A program made the translations under genes and the position numbers. 64,000 bases of DNA from Endozoicomonas sp. 4G (lineage in GTDB: Bacteria; Pseudomonadota; Gammaproteobacteria; Pseudomonadales; Endozoicomonadaceae), in NCBI RefSeq assembly GCF_023822025.1, contig NZ_CP082909.1:1002698-1066697 (forward strand), in the 5' to 3' direction. The notes under the pieces are model-generated. The model was not told the DNA's origin, searched no databases, and saw only the letters and a list, made by a program, of their open reading frames with translations. Positions 37,001 to 46,845 of the stretch are shown piece by piece. Each line of letters opens with the position of its first letter. Position 1 is the first letter of the stretch.

Positions 37001-38207
37001 TGCATTCAGGGAAAACACCCCGAAACTTTTGGCTAATGTTCCCAATGAACAAGGTGGTTTCGAACAAACCTGTTACCATTGCAATAAACCTTATAAAACC
37101 GAAGGCTCCATAAGAGGGAAAGGCCGCACGAAAAACAGAACCACCAAAAAACCAAAAACAACGCAGGTGAAACCTTTTCACCCATCTTGCATGGTAAAGG
37201 ATAAAGAAATCAGAAAAGGAGCACGAAAATTATATAAAAAAATGGAAGAGGGATACCCCAAAAAACAGCTGTATGGAGCCGACTATCAATACAACCCTGT
37301 CCCCGATGGTTTTGAGCTGATAAGGATTAATGGCGATGGTAACTGCATGTACTCGTCCATTGCAGAGATATTGAACCGGAATGAACCGTCAGGACAAGCA
37401 GACCCATGGAACCAGCAAAAAGTAAGACAGAGGATGGAAGATAATCTTCATCGGATTTATTCTGTCATTCAGAATCATCCTGACAATATAAACCTGCTGC
37501 AAGAACTTGAGCTGCTTTTGGGCATCGAAGCTGGCGTGATTTCAACGGTTCTCCATGAGAATATCATTACTGATTCAGCATCTTTCGCTCAGTCGGAGTT
37601 AGGCCGATTGCAACAATTTGGCGATGCCCAGCTCATGACCTTGCTGGTGCCGACACAGGGCGTCTGGTTCCCGGTGATTACACAAGGTCACAATGGCGCT
37701 ATTCACGAGATTTATGACCTGAGGCGCTGGGTCAATTTTGCCCCTAACCTTTTGGCTATTCTGTTACAAAACAAAAATTATACCTTTCCTGATCTCACTG
37801 AAGATCACAGGAAAACACTTTTACTGTTGTTGTTAATCCAGAACTTCGATCAGGCTGCGCTCTTCGTCTCCGAAATTCTGATAGATCCTCATCAGTCTTC
37901 AGCTTATCTTATTCACTACCCCAGTTCTGTGGCGCTTCTGGAACACTTTGATGCAGCAGTAAGTAGTGAAGCAACTCAGAGTATGGAGGTTGATCCGCCA
38001 CAAACCGCCCAGCTTGATGCGGCTTTTCATGATCCTTCTCATGATCCTTCAAATGATGAAAGTAATAAGAGAATCAAGCTTGATCCCGATTCTTCGGTTT
38101 CAAACAATGAGACTGACCGTGAGACACAGGACAGCAACCCCTTATGGATAATGATTCAAGCGGTAGAACTCCTTACCACGCCAGGCACACCCACCCATAG
38201 CCAGTAA
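34017..38207 (+). CDS. Giant exported OTU-protease-like protein, copy 3
   Basis: A protein of about 1,396 residues, first of the plus-strand array. The ATG at 34017 matches the start of other copies, with AAGGA just upstream. The signal peptide is followed by LAINEKQKAVLKQL. It is one of the more diverged copies; an acidic insertion (PIEPIPIMMEEEQAAVDEG) near residue 137 is unique to it. CYHC and FHPSC form the zinc-like motif. The OTU core has DGNC with Cys about 1110 and HEIYDLRRW with His about 1230; the segment before that His reads GHNGAI instead of GDYGSY. The tail contains NKRIKLDP (codons 38067-38084) and ends in a Ser/Thr/Pro-rich stretch. A terminator follows within 15 bases. Confidence 0.8.
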   Translation: MIFTALSKLNKISIHFIILLITLTSGSALAINEKQKAVLKQLTIEEYEKLNQELEQKALFDEAESYINEAMSDMTRTKRNKFFVTKNREIAKIMGVKAANNTAKFGIPYRLHRTFNLVQAMIRQAEIAEAEPIEPIPIMMEEEQAAVDEGNEAVSAVIGYANRWLSERAEQMSTNDTHWVKLIYEDRAFQGFQGLGTKIFKAEKNKDLNFQSIVPYSNQDHPLHLLRNDKFHLTNVNMIRKENLEDGDRIILQNRVKTTFRSPTINSASKARGIYIAVNKLREFLDSKYPDKFSLSINEENMFQVTLDFVAPYGWWKDAFFRIEFNFDNIGNEGPEIDVKYAPRVAHLFGNKLCLMQTYKNSERHTGTYHRYWYSNCSRRVRYGSDIFSIEDQILNVINFMTSDLDIKSEGFISYSSRGVRGVSPEDAIAHEIIYANTQAKKDNPLIYVETDPNKIKESVYERMKKDEEDPTFDYLVIDKKIDNPKNPESLRTDIFIPVEMHREAEIVEFDYSLIKNFHDLIYEARRKSGFKIPASIEPVVYHKNEKLDQYTYGQVLQNIWAAKEKKGKTENKHKKKNDILTMIIKVPGYEKRAFEFAVAYSHEDYFPENPRRLAHNENKVPKPKPITWEIHLVENKRMAKANNMVHQYNFIMPVETQNTTERFRSGTRYGGEANVWIPTVRDDMSDVERKFALMAMHDLSRTFLQIPSDLKKAAASNFGNNIITKSFFMPKEDDWLPTQGYLELLLQRVQMSLLISREEYSITEKNNVFFERVINGNIDKKVINDLAFFVGQLAPSLYYASRMNGSDKTEITYRIAINYLIEICVRTLTYNEFDASSGIIKQLIEKPEKFSLEDIYTANKKGIGLAFNVLQIAEFLFTKIIFSTLESETLELVVSEREVASIQRRFKSMLEIVNGKHNLIPLFLNHLLPDAKHHSSDLNFESEAFLNKFTLTVLDNYASRTKNKEVKASLQNFLKNTEAKSGIFNKERTDELISAFRENTPKLLANVPNEQGGFEQTCYHCNKPYKTEGSIRGKGRTKNRTTKKPKTTQVKPFHPSCMVKDKEIRKGARKLYKKMEEGYPKKQLYGADYQYNPVPDGFELIRINGDGNCMYSSIAEILNRNEPSGQADPWNQQKVRQRMEDNLHRIYSVIQNHPDNINLLQELELLLGIEAGVISTVLHENIITDSASFAQSELGRLQQFGDAQLMTLLVPTQGVWFPVITQGHNGAIHEIYDLRRWVNFAPNLLAILLQNKNYTFPDLTEDHRKTLLLLLLIQNFDQAALFVSEILIDPHQSSAYLIHYPSSVALLEHFDAAVSSEATQSMEVDPPQTAQLDAAFHDPSHDPSNDESNKRIKLDPDSSVSNNETDRETQDSNPLWIMIQAVELLTTPGTPTHSQ

Positions 38208-38219
38208 GCTATCACCGGT

Positions 38220-38248
38220 ACCTGCCATCGGACGGCAGGTATTTTTAA
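38220..38248 (+). terminator. Terminator after giant copy 3
   Basis: ACCTGCC and GGCAGGT form a stem around ATCGGAC, followed by ATTTTTAAAA. The same hairpin closes several genes of the array (see 42411, 46711, 51064), so each gene appears to be its own transcription unit. Confidence 0.75.
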
Positions 38249-38363
38249 AATAAGCTACTATTCATTCGATTCATTCGACTCTGGGTTCAGCCAGTAAGGC
38301 GTACTCGGCTATTGTCGTTCAATGCAAAAAATTTTAAGCACGATATTGTAAGGATTGCCAAGT

Positions 38364-41300
38364 ATGATTTTTAGCGCATTAGCAATCGGTATTCATTTTA
38401 TCGTTTTATGGATAACACTGATATCGGGAAGTGCTCTTGCACTCGACGAAACACAAAAAAACATGCTAAAACAACTCACCCTTCAAGAATATGAAAAACT
38501 TGATAGCGAACTTAAAGAAAAAGATTTATACAAGGAAACTGAATCTTATATTAATAGAGCTATGTCAGCCATTAATATAAGAGAAAGAACAATTTTTTTC
38601 AAAACCCAAAACAGAGAAATAGCTAAGCAAATGGGTATTAAATCTACTGATAACACTGCCAAATTTGCAATACCCTCCAACCTGCTAAGGACGTTTAACC
38701 TTGTTCAGGCAATGATTCGTTATGATGATGGTAAAATAAAAAATAGCGCAGCCAGTGCTGTTACTGATTATGTCGAAAGATTGTTATCAGAACAAAGAGC
38801 TGAGCAAGAGCCCGCAAAGAATACAGCTTTTATAGAGATACTCTATGAAAGTCGGCTTCATAAACGAGTAATAACATCCCCTATAGCGATATTAAAAAAC
38901 ACACAATGGATTTTTCTAGATCAAACTCTAGATGACAGTATCGACCATAGAAAAATGCATCTGCTACGTAATGGAAAAATTGTTTTTACCAATGTCAATA
39001 TAATTCGGAAAGTACATTTAAAGGATGGAGATAAGATAGTGTCAACCGATAACTCTTCAAACGATCTGGAACTATCACCCATAAAAAACCCTGCATCCAA
39101 AGCCAGGGAGATTTATATTGCGGTTAATCGACTTCAAGCCTTTCTTGATAAAAAGTACCCGGAAAAATTCAGATTCATAATCAATAATAAAAATATGTTT
39201 AAGCTATCTCTTTACTTTATCGCACCCAATGGTTGGTGGAAAGATGCATATTTTAGTTTAGTGTTTGATTTTGGAAGCTCAGACAAGAAAGAACCGTATT
39301 TTTACCTTAGCCATGCACCAGATACAGTCTCTTTTAATACCGATGAAGACACCCTGAAGGATCACTATCAAGGGTATAAAAAATTCATCTTCGATTTACA
39401 CAATGTGTGGCCAGACAACTTTTTTGTAGAACAACAAATTTTGAATATCATCAATTTTATATCATATGAAATCAATATAATAAAAAATAATTTTTTTTCG
39501 CGTAGTTTTAATGGAAACTCACCTCAGGATAATCTTATAAAAGAAATAATAGACTCAAATATTCTTGCACAAAGAGTTCCCCCCCCTATTCCTATAGAAA
39601 CGGATCGTAAAACAATAGAAAATAATGTGCATAAAATAATAAAAGATGAAGAAGGTCTATTCTTTGATTACTTGGTCACTAACGAGTTGCAATCTGAATC
39701 AATAAGCACTGCTATTTTTCAGCCTGTTAGAATGTATAATGAAGCTGAGATTGTAGAGTTTGACTATACCTCGATTAAAAACTTTTATGATCTAATCTAC
39801 GAAGCTAGGAGGAAGTCGGGATTTATAATACCAAAATACAAAGCGCCCATCGTTTATTATAAGAATAAAAATATTGATAGACATAAAGTTCTAGAAGCTT
39901 TGCATGACATAAAGAAAGGGAATAAAAAAAGTAAGAAAAAGCATAATATCATGGCGATGATTGTTAGGGTTCCTGGTTATGAAAGGTCAGCGTTTGAATT
40001 GGCTAAGCGCAGTTCAACTGAATCTTATATTCCAGAAAATTCGCCCAAATTTACGTATAACAAGAGAACTAACACAATAGTTTTAAGTCGCGAAAACGAA
40101 GTACCAAAACTCATAAAATGGGAAATACATTTATTTGAAAATAAGAAACTGGCAAAAGCTAATAATATGCTTAATCGATATAAAATTCTTTTGCCTTCAA
40201 ATACACTAAAGACCACAGAACGATATAGAGGAGGACCTAAACGTGAAAATAACGGCAATGTCTGGATACCCACTGTCATAGATGATATGTCGGAAGTTCA
40301 AAAAAGATTCGCTTTGATGTCAATGTATGACTTATCAAGAAAGAGATTCAGAATTCCAAATAACCTCAAAAAAGACTCCGTTTTAAATCTGGGCAATGAC
40401 ATTATTACTAAGGCACTACTAACACCGCAGGACGATAAATGGTTGCTAAGTCAGCCCCATTTGGAGCTTTTGTTGCAAAGGGTTAAGATGTCTCTCCTTA
40501 TAAACCATAAGGATTACTCAACGACTAAACAATACAATACTTTTTTTGAAAGTGTCATTAATGGAACTGTTGACGAACATGTCATCGAGGATTTGGAACT
40601 TTTTCTTCCACACTTAACTCCAGGCCTGTCACACTTACCCAGAATGGATAGCAAAAATAAGACAGCAATTATTTACCGCATTATTTTAAACTACCTTATT
40701 GAATTCTGTATCAGGACTCTGATCTATAACGAATTGGATACAAGCTCTGAAATAACCCAACAACTTATAGAAAAACCGGAGGAATTTAGCCTGAAGGACA
40801 TCTATGCTTACGACCAACAAGGTTTTTCTGTAGCTTTTGATGTATTGAAAATTATTGATTTCCTTTTCACAAAAACACTTTTTAACCCTTTACATAATAA
40901 CCCTTTACATAAAAAACCTTTCGATCTTGCATTTGATAATAATGAGATAAAAGGGTTTCTACTTGATATCGACAATATGCATGAGGCCGTTGATCATGAA
41001 GAAAATCCTATCCCACTGTTTTTGAATCTTTTGTTGCCCGCTGCTAAATATTACTTCAGCGATCTGGACTTCGAAACCAAAGAGTTTTTAAATAGTTTCA
41101 CTTTACGTATTTTGCAAAATTACGGAAGCCGCACAAAAAATAAAGACGTAAAAGCTTCACTGCTAGCTTTTCTGAAAAACACAGAACAAAAATCGGATTT
41201 TTTCAGCAAAGAAAAAGCGGATAAATTAATCTCCGCATTCAGGGAAAATATTCCAGAGTTTCTGGTTAATGTGCCGAATGGAAAAGGTGGTTTCAGACAA

Positions 41301-42398
41301 ACCTGTTACCATTGTGATGGTGTTTATGAGACTGAAAAAGCCATAGGAGGAACAGGAGGTTCAGAAACGCGAGTAAAGCCTTTTCATAAAGGTTGCATGA
41401 AAGAAGACAAATACATCAGGGAACAAGCAGGGCAATTATTCAAGGAGATGGAAAAGGGATACCCCAAAAAACAGTTTTTTAAACCCGATAATGCCTTTAA
41501 CCCTGTCCCCGATGGGTTTGAGCTGATAAGAATTAATGGCGATGGTAACTGTATGTACTCATCCATTGCAGAGATATTCAACCAGAATTCAGCGCTAGAA
41601 GGAATATGGAGCCAGCAAAGAGTAAGGCAGATAATGCATTATACCCTTAACCAGATTTATTCCAGGATTCAGCATCATCCTGACAAGAAAAAACTGATGC
41701 AAGAGCTTGAGCTACTATCGGGGATCCGTGCTGACTTGATTCAAGCGGTTCTCGATCACTATATCATTATCAATTCAGCCTCTACCGGTCAGTCGGAGTT
41801 AGGCCGACTGCAACAATTTGGCGATGCCCAGCTGATGACCTTGCTGGTGCCGACACAGGGTGTCTGGTTCCCGGTCATTACCCAGGGTGACTACGGGTCT
41901 TATCATGAGATTTATGACCTGCGACGCTGGGTCAAACTGGCTCCTAACCTTTTGGCTATGCTGTTACGAAACGAGGATTATCGATTCCCTGATCTCACTG
42001 AAAATCAAAGGAAAACACTTTTGCAGTTGTTGTTAGAGCAAAATTTCGCTCAAGCTGAGGTCTTTGTCTCTCAAATTCTGGCAGCCCCCCATGACTCTTC
42101 AGCTTATCTTATCCACTACCCCAGTTCGGTGGCTCTTCTGGAACATTTTGATGCAGCCGTAAGTCTTGAAGCACCTCAGAATATGGAGGTTTACCCGCCA
42201 CAAACCGTCCAGCTTGATGCGGCTTTTCATGATCCTTCTAATGATGAAAGTAATAAGAGAATAAATCTTGATCCCGATTCTTCGATTTCAAACAATGAGA
42301 CTGACCGTGAGACTTTGCAGGACAACAATCCCTTATGGTTAATGATGCAAGCGGTAGAACTTCTTACCACACCAGACACACCTACCCATAGCCTTTAA
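38364..42398 (+). CDS. Giant exported OTU-protease-like protein, copy 4
   Basis: A protein of about 1,344 residues from ATG 38364, preceded by AAGGATTGCCAAGT. The signal peptide ends SGSALALDE. It belongs with copies 1, 2 and 7 (AESYINRAMSAI-type N-terminus). The linker between CYHC and FHKGC is the shortest of all copies (VYETEKAIGGTGGSETRVKP lies within it). OTU core: Cys about 1063, His about 1181. Near residue 845 the repeated NPLHNNPLHKKPF matches the spot where other copies carry longer repeats. The tail reads KRINLD (42256-42273): the Lys needed for a KRxKLD signal is changed to Asn, so it may behave differently from its neighbours. Confidence 0.8.
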   Translation: MIFSALAIGIHFIVLWITLISGSALALDETQKNMLKQLTLQEYEKLDSELKEKDLYKETESYINRAMSAINIRERTIFFKTQNREIAKQMGIKSTDNTAKFAIPSNLLRTFNLVQAMIRYDDGKIKNSAASAVTDYVERLLSEQRAEQEPAKNTAFIEILYESRLHKRVITSPIAILKNTQWIFLDQTLDDSIDHRKMHLLRNGKIVFTNVNIIRKVHLKDGDKIVSTDNSSNDLELSPIKNPASKAREIYIAVNRLQAFLDKKYPEKFRFIINNKNMFKLSLYFIAPNGWWKDAYFSLVFDFGSSDKKEPYFYLSHAPDTVSFNTDEDTLKDHYQGYKKFIFDLHNVWPDNFFVEQQILNIINFISYEINIIKNNFFSRSFNGNSPQDNLIKEIIDSNILAQRVPPPIPIETDRKTIENNVHKIIKDEEGLFFDYLVTNELQSESISTAIFQPVRMYNEAEIVEFDYTSIKNFYDLIYEARRKSGFIIPKYKAPIVYYKNKNIDRHKVLEALHDIKKGNKKSKKKHNIMAMIVRVPGYERSAFELAKRSSTESYIPENSPKFTYNKRTNTIVLSRENEVPKLIKWEIHLFENKKLAKANNMLNRYKILLPSNTLKTTERYRGGPKRENNGNVWIPTVIDDMSEVQKRFALMSMYDLSRKRFRIPNNLKKDSVLNLGNDIITKALLTPQDDKWLLSQPHLELLLQRVKMSLLINHKDYSTTKQYNTFFESVINGTVDEHVIEDLELFLPHLTPGLSHLPRMDSKNKTAIIYRIILNYLIEFCIRTLIYNELDTSSEITQQLIEKPEEFSLKDIYAYDQQGFSVAFDVLKIIDFLFTKTLFNPLHNNPLHKKPFDLAFDNNEIKGFLLDIDNMHEAVDHEENPIPLFLNLLLPAAKYYFSDLDFETKEFLNSFTLRILQNYGSRTKNKDVKASLLAFLKNTEQKSDFFSKEKADKLISAFRENIPEFLVNVPNGKGGFRQTCYHCDGVYETEKAIGGTGGSETRVKPFHKGCMKEDKYIREQAGQLFKEMEKGYPKKQFFKPDNAFNPVPDGFELIRINGDGNCMYSSIAEIFNQNSALEGIWSQQRVRQIMHYTLNQIYSRIQHHPDKKKLMQELELLSGIRADLIQAVLDHYIIINSASTGQSELGRLQQFGDAQLMTLLVPTQGVWFPVITQGDYGSYHEIYDLRRWVKLAPNLLAMLLRNEDYRFPDLTENQRKTLLQLLLEQNFAQAEVFVSQILAAPHDSSAYLIHYPSSVALLEHFDAAVSLEAPQNMEVYPPQTVQLDAAFHDPSNDESNKRINLDPDSSISNNETDRETLQDNNPLWLMMQAVELLTTPDTPTHSL

Positions 42399-42410
42399 GC
42401 TAAAGCCGAT

Positions 42411-42440
42411 ACCTGCCATTGGAAGGCAGGTATTTTTAAA
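42411..42440 (+). terminator. Terminator after giant copy 4
   Basis: ACCTGCC ATTGGAA GGCAGGT followed by ATTTTTAAAA: a seven-base-pair stem and a T-run, 13 bases after the stop. Confidence 0.75.
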
Positions 42441-42545
42441 ATAAGCTACTATTCATTCGACACAGGATTCAGCCCGTAAGGCGTACTCGGACATTGACGT
42501 TCAATATAGAAAATTTTAAGCATGGTATTGTAAGGATTACCAAGT
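42441..42545 (+). promoter_or_regulatory. Conserved upstream block of the giant gene family
   Basis: Every plus-strand copy from copy 4 on is preceded by a closely similar block of about 100 bases. In order it contains AAGCTACTATTCATTCGA, a CAG-AGTAAGG-GTACTCGG segment, TTGACGTTCAATATAGAAAA, TTTTAAGCATGGTATTG, and AAGGATTGCCAAGT before the ATG. Equivalent blocks lie at 38249-38363, 46739-46845, 51093-51207, 55391-55541 and 59625-59887. TTGACG is a fair -35 element; I cannot fix the -10 with confidence. AAGGA is the ribosome binding site. Conservation suggests shared control of the copies. Confidence 0.5.
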
Positions 42546-45500
42546 ATGACTTTTAGCGCATTAAACATCAGTATTCATTTTATCGTTTTATTGATAACGC
42601 TGATGTCAGGAAGTGCTCTTGCACTCAACTTAGAACAAAAAACCATGCTAAAACAGCTCACCCTTCAAGAGTATGGCGAACTTAATCAAGAAATTGAAGA
42701 AAAAGGTTTATATAGGGAAGCTGAATTTTACATTAATAGGGCAATAGCAAACGTTAACAGAAGAAAAAGAAATAATTTTTTTAAAAGCATAAATAAAGAA
42801 ATAGCGCAGAGAATGGGCATTAAGGACGGTGATAAAACCATCAAGTTTACAATACCTTACAGCCTATTAACGACGTTTAATCTTGTTCAAGCAATGATTT
42901 ATTATGACGATAATTTAGGCGCTTTCAGTAGAATAATTAAAGATAATAAAGCATCCACCATTGTTACTGACTATGCAAAAAAATTACTATCAAAAATATC
43001 AGAACAAGTGCCTGAAACAAACGTTATAACTCTGTATTATAAACATCACAATGCCCCATATCAAAGAAAATCTATCTTCAAATCTGCAAAAAACAAAGAC
43101 TTCAATGTTCAATCAATGGGTTACAATCCAGATACTTTTGGGCATCTACTACGAAATGGATATTTCATTTTTTCCTTCACCGCTATCATTCGACCAGGCA
43201 ATTTAGAGGATGGAGATGAAATAATTTTTTCCAATGAATATTCATGGGATGATGAAGATTTATCACCTATAAGAAATAGCGCATCTAAAGGCAGAGAGAT
43301 TTTTATTGCCGTTAATCGGCTTCAAGACTTTCTTAATAAGAGATATCCAAATAAATTTAGATTTAGTTTCTCTGATGACAATATGTTTGAGTTGTCTCTG
43401 GATTTTGTAGCCCCCTATGGTTGGTGGAAAGATGCATTTTATAGAGTAGTGTTTATGTTTGACAATCTTGGTAACGCAGGACCAAAAATTGATATCGAAT
43501 ATGCACCAAATATTGGTAGCTCTTTTGAAAGTCAGCTGTTCCAGATACATACTTATCTTAATTCTCAAAGAATCATAATGAATTTTTATAAAGAATGGTT
43601 ATTGAAATATTCTGAACAAGTACACTATGCATTTGAGAGCCTTTCTATAGAAGAGCAGATTTTTTATATTATCAACTGTATGACAACGGACTTGGAGATA
43701 AGAACAAAAGGTATTCTTTCATGTGATCTGCATGGAAAAAGTGCTCAGGATGTGATCATACAAGAAATCATCAACACAAATTTTCAGGCACAAAAAAAAG
43801 TTAAGACGCCTGTTTATATAGAAACGGATCGTAAGAAGATAAAAGAAAGTGTGTACGAAAGAATAAAAGATGGAGAAGATCCAATTTTTGATTATTTGAC
43901 GGTGGATGATGTGATCGATTCAGAATTCGATAAATCAGATGTTACAGAATCAATCAGGTCTGATATTTTTATACCTGTTAAAATGTACAACGAAGCTGAG
44001 GTTGTAGAACTTGACTACACCACGATTAATAATTTTTATGACCTGATACATCAAATCAAGAAGAAGTCTGGCTTTATAATACCGAAAGATGTTCCCCCTA
44101 ATCTTTATTATAAGAATAAAGCACTGCATGCTTTAAATTTTCAAAAGGTTTTGCATAGCATAAGAAAAGGAGTTACAAAAAGTAAGAAGAAAAAAGAAAC
44201 TGAAGAAAATAAACACAAGAAAAATGATGACATTGTGACCATGATTGTTAGAGTTCCAGGGTATGAAAAGCAACCATTTGAACTAGCTGAAACAAAATCT
44301 TACACACATTATATTCCAGAACATCCGCGCCACTTGATGCATGACAAGATAACTGACATCAGCGAGGTACGCAAACCCGTAAAATGGGAAATACATTTTT
44401 TTGAAAATAAAAAACTGGCAAAAGCTAATGATATGCTTTACGAATACAACCTTATTTTGCCCCCGGAACCACAAAAGACAACAGAACGGTATAGAGGGGG
44501 ATCTCAATATGGAAGTTTTCCCAATGTCTGGATACCCATTGTTAAAAGTGATATGTCCGATGTCGAAAAAAAATTCGCTTTGATGTCCATGTATGACTTA
44601 TCAAGAAATAAATTTAAAATTCCTAATAATCTTAAAAAACACGCCGTTTCAAATTTGGGTAATGACATTATTACCAAAGCATTATTAACGCCGAAGAACG
44701 ATGAATGGTTACCCACTCAAGCCTATTTGAATTTTTTGCTGCAAAGAATTCAGATGTCTCTCCTTATAAATGATGATGATTTCACAACTGCTAAAGAAAA
44801 TAATGTTTTTTTTGAGAATGTCATTAATGGCAATATTGACGAACATGTTATCAAAGATTTGGCATTTTTTCTTGGCCATCTGACTCCAGTCCTGAGATCT
44901 GTACACAAAATGGATAATCCAGATAAGATAGAAATCAATTATCGTATAGTTTTAAACTACCTGATTGAAATGTGTGTCAGGACTCTGATGCACAATGAAT
45001 TAAATGCCAGTTCTGGCATAGTAAATCAACTTATAGAAAAACCTGAGCAATTTAGTCTGGAGGATATCTACGCTTCTAACACAAAATATATATTTTTAGC
45101 GTTTAATGTATTAAAAATATGATTTCCTTTTTACAAAAATTGCCTTTAATCCTTTTCAGAACATTATCCCTTCTCAGAAAAAGGGTTTCGACCTTACTTT
45201 CGATGATCATGAGGTAGAAGGGCTTCAGCTCGAGATCAAGAGTATGCGTAAGACTATTGAAAGCAAAACAAATCTTGTTCCACTTTTTTTTAATCATTTG
45301 CTTCCTGCCGCCAAGTATCGATCAGCCGACCTGAATTTCGAAAACAAAGAGTTTATAAATAAGTTTACGTTAAGCGTTTTGAAAAAGTACCAAGAGCGAA
45401 CAAAAAACAAAGGTGTAAAAGCTTCACTGCAAGCTTTTCTAAAAAGCACAGAACAAGCATCGGATTTTTTCAGCAAAGAAAAAACAGATGAATTAATCTC

Positions 45501-46698
45501 TTTATTTAGGAATCATACTCCAGAACTTCTGATTAATGTTCCGAATGGAAAAGGTGGTTTTATACAAACCTGCTACCGTTGTCGTGAACTTTATGAAACT
45601 GAAACCCCCATAAGGGGAAGTGGGCGTACGACAAACAGAAGCACTGGCAAACCAAAAGAACCTCTGGTAAAGCCTTTTCACAAAAAATGCCTACAAAAAG
45701 ACAAACTCATCGGGAAAAAAGCGCAGCAATTATATAAAAAGATGGCAAAAGGATACCCCAAAAAACGGATTCTTGCACCTGATGTTTTCTATAACCCTGT
45801 CCCCGATGGTTTCGAGCTGATAAGGATTAATGGCGATGGTAACTGTATGTACTCGTCCATTGCAGAGATATTCAACCGGAGTGGACAGTCAGGACAAACT
45901 GGGATATGGAACCAGCAAACAGTAAGGCAGATGATGGATTATAACCTTCGCCGGATTTATTCCGCGATTCTGAATTATCCTGACCAGGAAAAGCTGATGC
46001 AAGAGCTTGGGCTACTATCGGGGATCGATGCTGGCTTGATTCAAGCGGTTCTCGATGACGATGTCATTATCAATTCAGCCTCTTCCGGTCAGTCAGAGTT
46101 AGGCCGATTGCAACAATTTGGCGACGCTCAGCTGATGACCCTGCTGGTGCCGACACAGGGTGTCTGGTTCCCGGTCATTACCCAGGGTGACTACGGGTCT
46201 TATCACGAGATTTATGACCTGAGGCGCTGGATCCAACTGGCTCCGAACCTTTTGGCTATGCTGTTACGAAACGAGGATTATCGATTTCCTGATCTCACTG
46301 AAGATCAAAGGAAAACACTTTTGCAGTTGTTGTTAGAGCAAAATTTCAGTCAAGCTGAGTTCTTCGTTTCTCAAATTCTGGCAGCCCCCCATGACTCTTC
46401 AGCTTATCTTATCCACTACCCCAGTTCTGTGGCTCTTCTGGAACACTTTGATGCAGCAGTAAGTATTGAAGCACTTCAGAATATGGAAGTGGAGCCACCA
46501 CAAACCGCTCAGGTTGATGAGGCTTTTCACGATCTTTCTATCGATGAACGTAGTAAAAGAATCAAGCTTGATCCCGCTTCTTCCGTTTCAAACAATGAGA
46601 CTGACCGTGAGACTTTACAGGAAAACAACCCCTTATGGTTAATGATTCAAACTGTCGAACTACTTACCACGCCAGACACACCCATCCATAGCCTGTAA
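42546..46698 (+). pseudogene. Giant OTU-like protein, copy 5, frameshifted
   Basis: The reading frame from ATG 42546 matches the family for 858 codons, with signal peptide ...SGSALALNL. It stops at TGA 45120-45122, where the family reads L-x-I-x-DFLFTK. Relative to copy 6 two bases are missing (ATATGATTTCC instead of ATTTATGATTTCC), and the rest continues open in another frame to 46698. That second part contains CYRC, FHKKC, NGDGNCMYSS, YHEIYDLRRW and KRIKLD (46555-46572). The downstream half has no other obvious damage, so the lesion is recent or the site is read through by slippage or is a sequence error. If real, the product would be an exported N-terminal part without the OTU core. Confidence 0.85.
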
Positions 46699-46710
46699 GC
46701 TAACGCCGGT

Positions 46711-46738
46711 ACCTGCCATTGGAAGGCAGGTTTTTTTA
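46711..46738 (+). terminator. Terminator after giant copy 5
   Basis: ACCTGCC ATTGGAA GGCAGGT followed by a run of seven T. It has the best T-tract of the set. Confidence 0.8.
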
Positions 46739-46845
46739 AAATAAGCTACTATTCATTCGACGCAGGATTCAGCCAGTAAGGCGTACTCGGACATTGACGT
46801 TCAATATAGAAAATTTTAAGTAGGGTATTGTAAGGATTATCAAGT

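Noticed and set aside
42490-42545. A complete sigma70 promoter for the giant genes
   Set aside because: TTGACG is a fair -35, but no convincing -10 lies at 16-18 bases, so only a conserved upstream block is reported.
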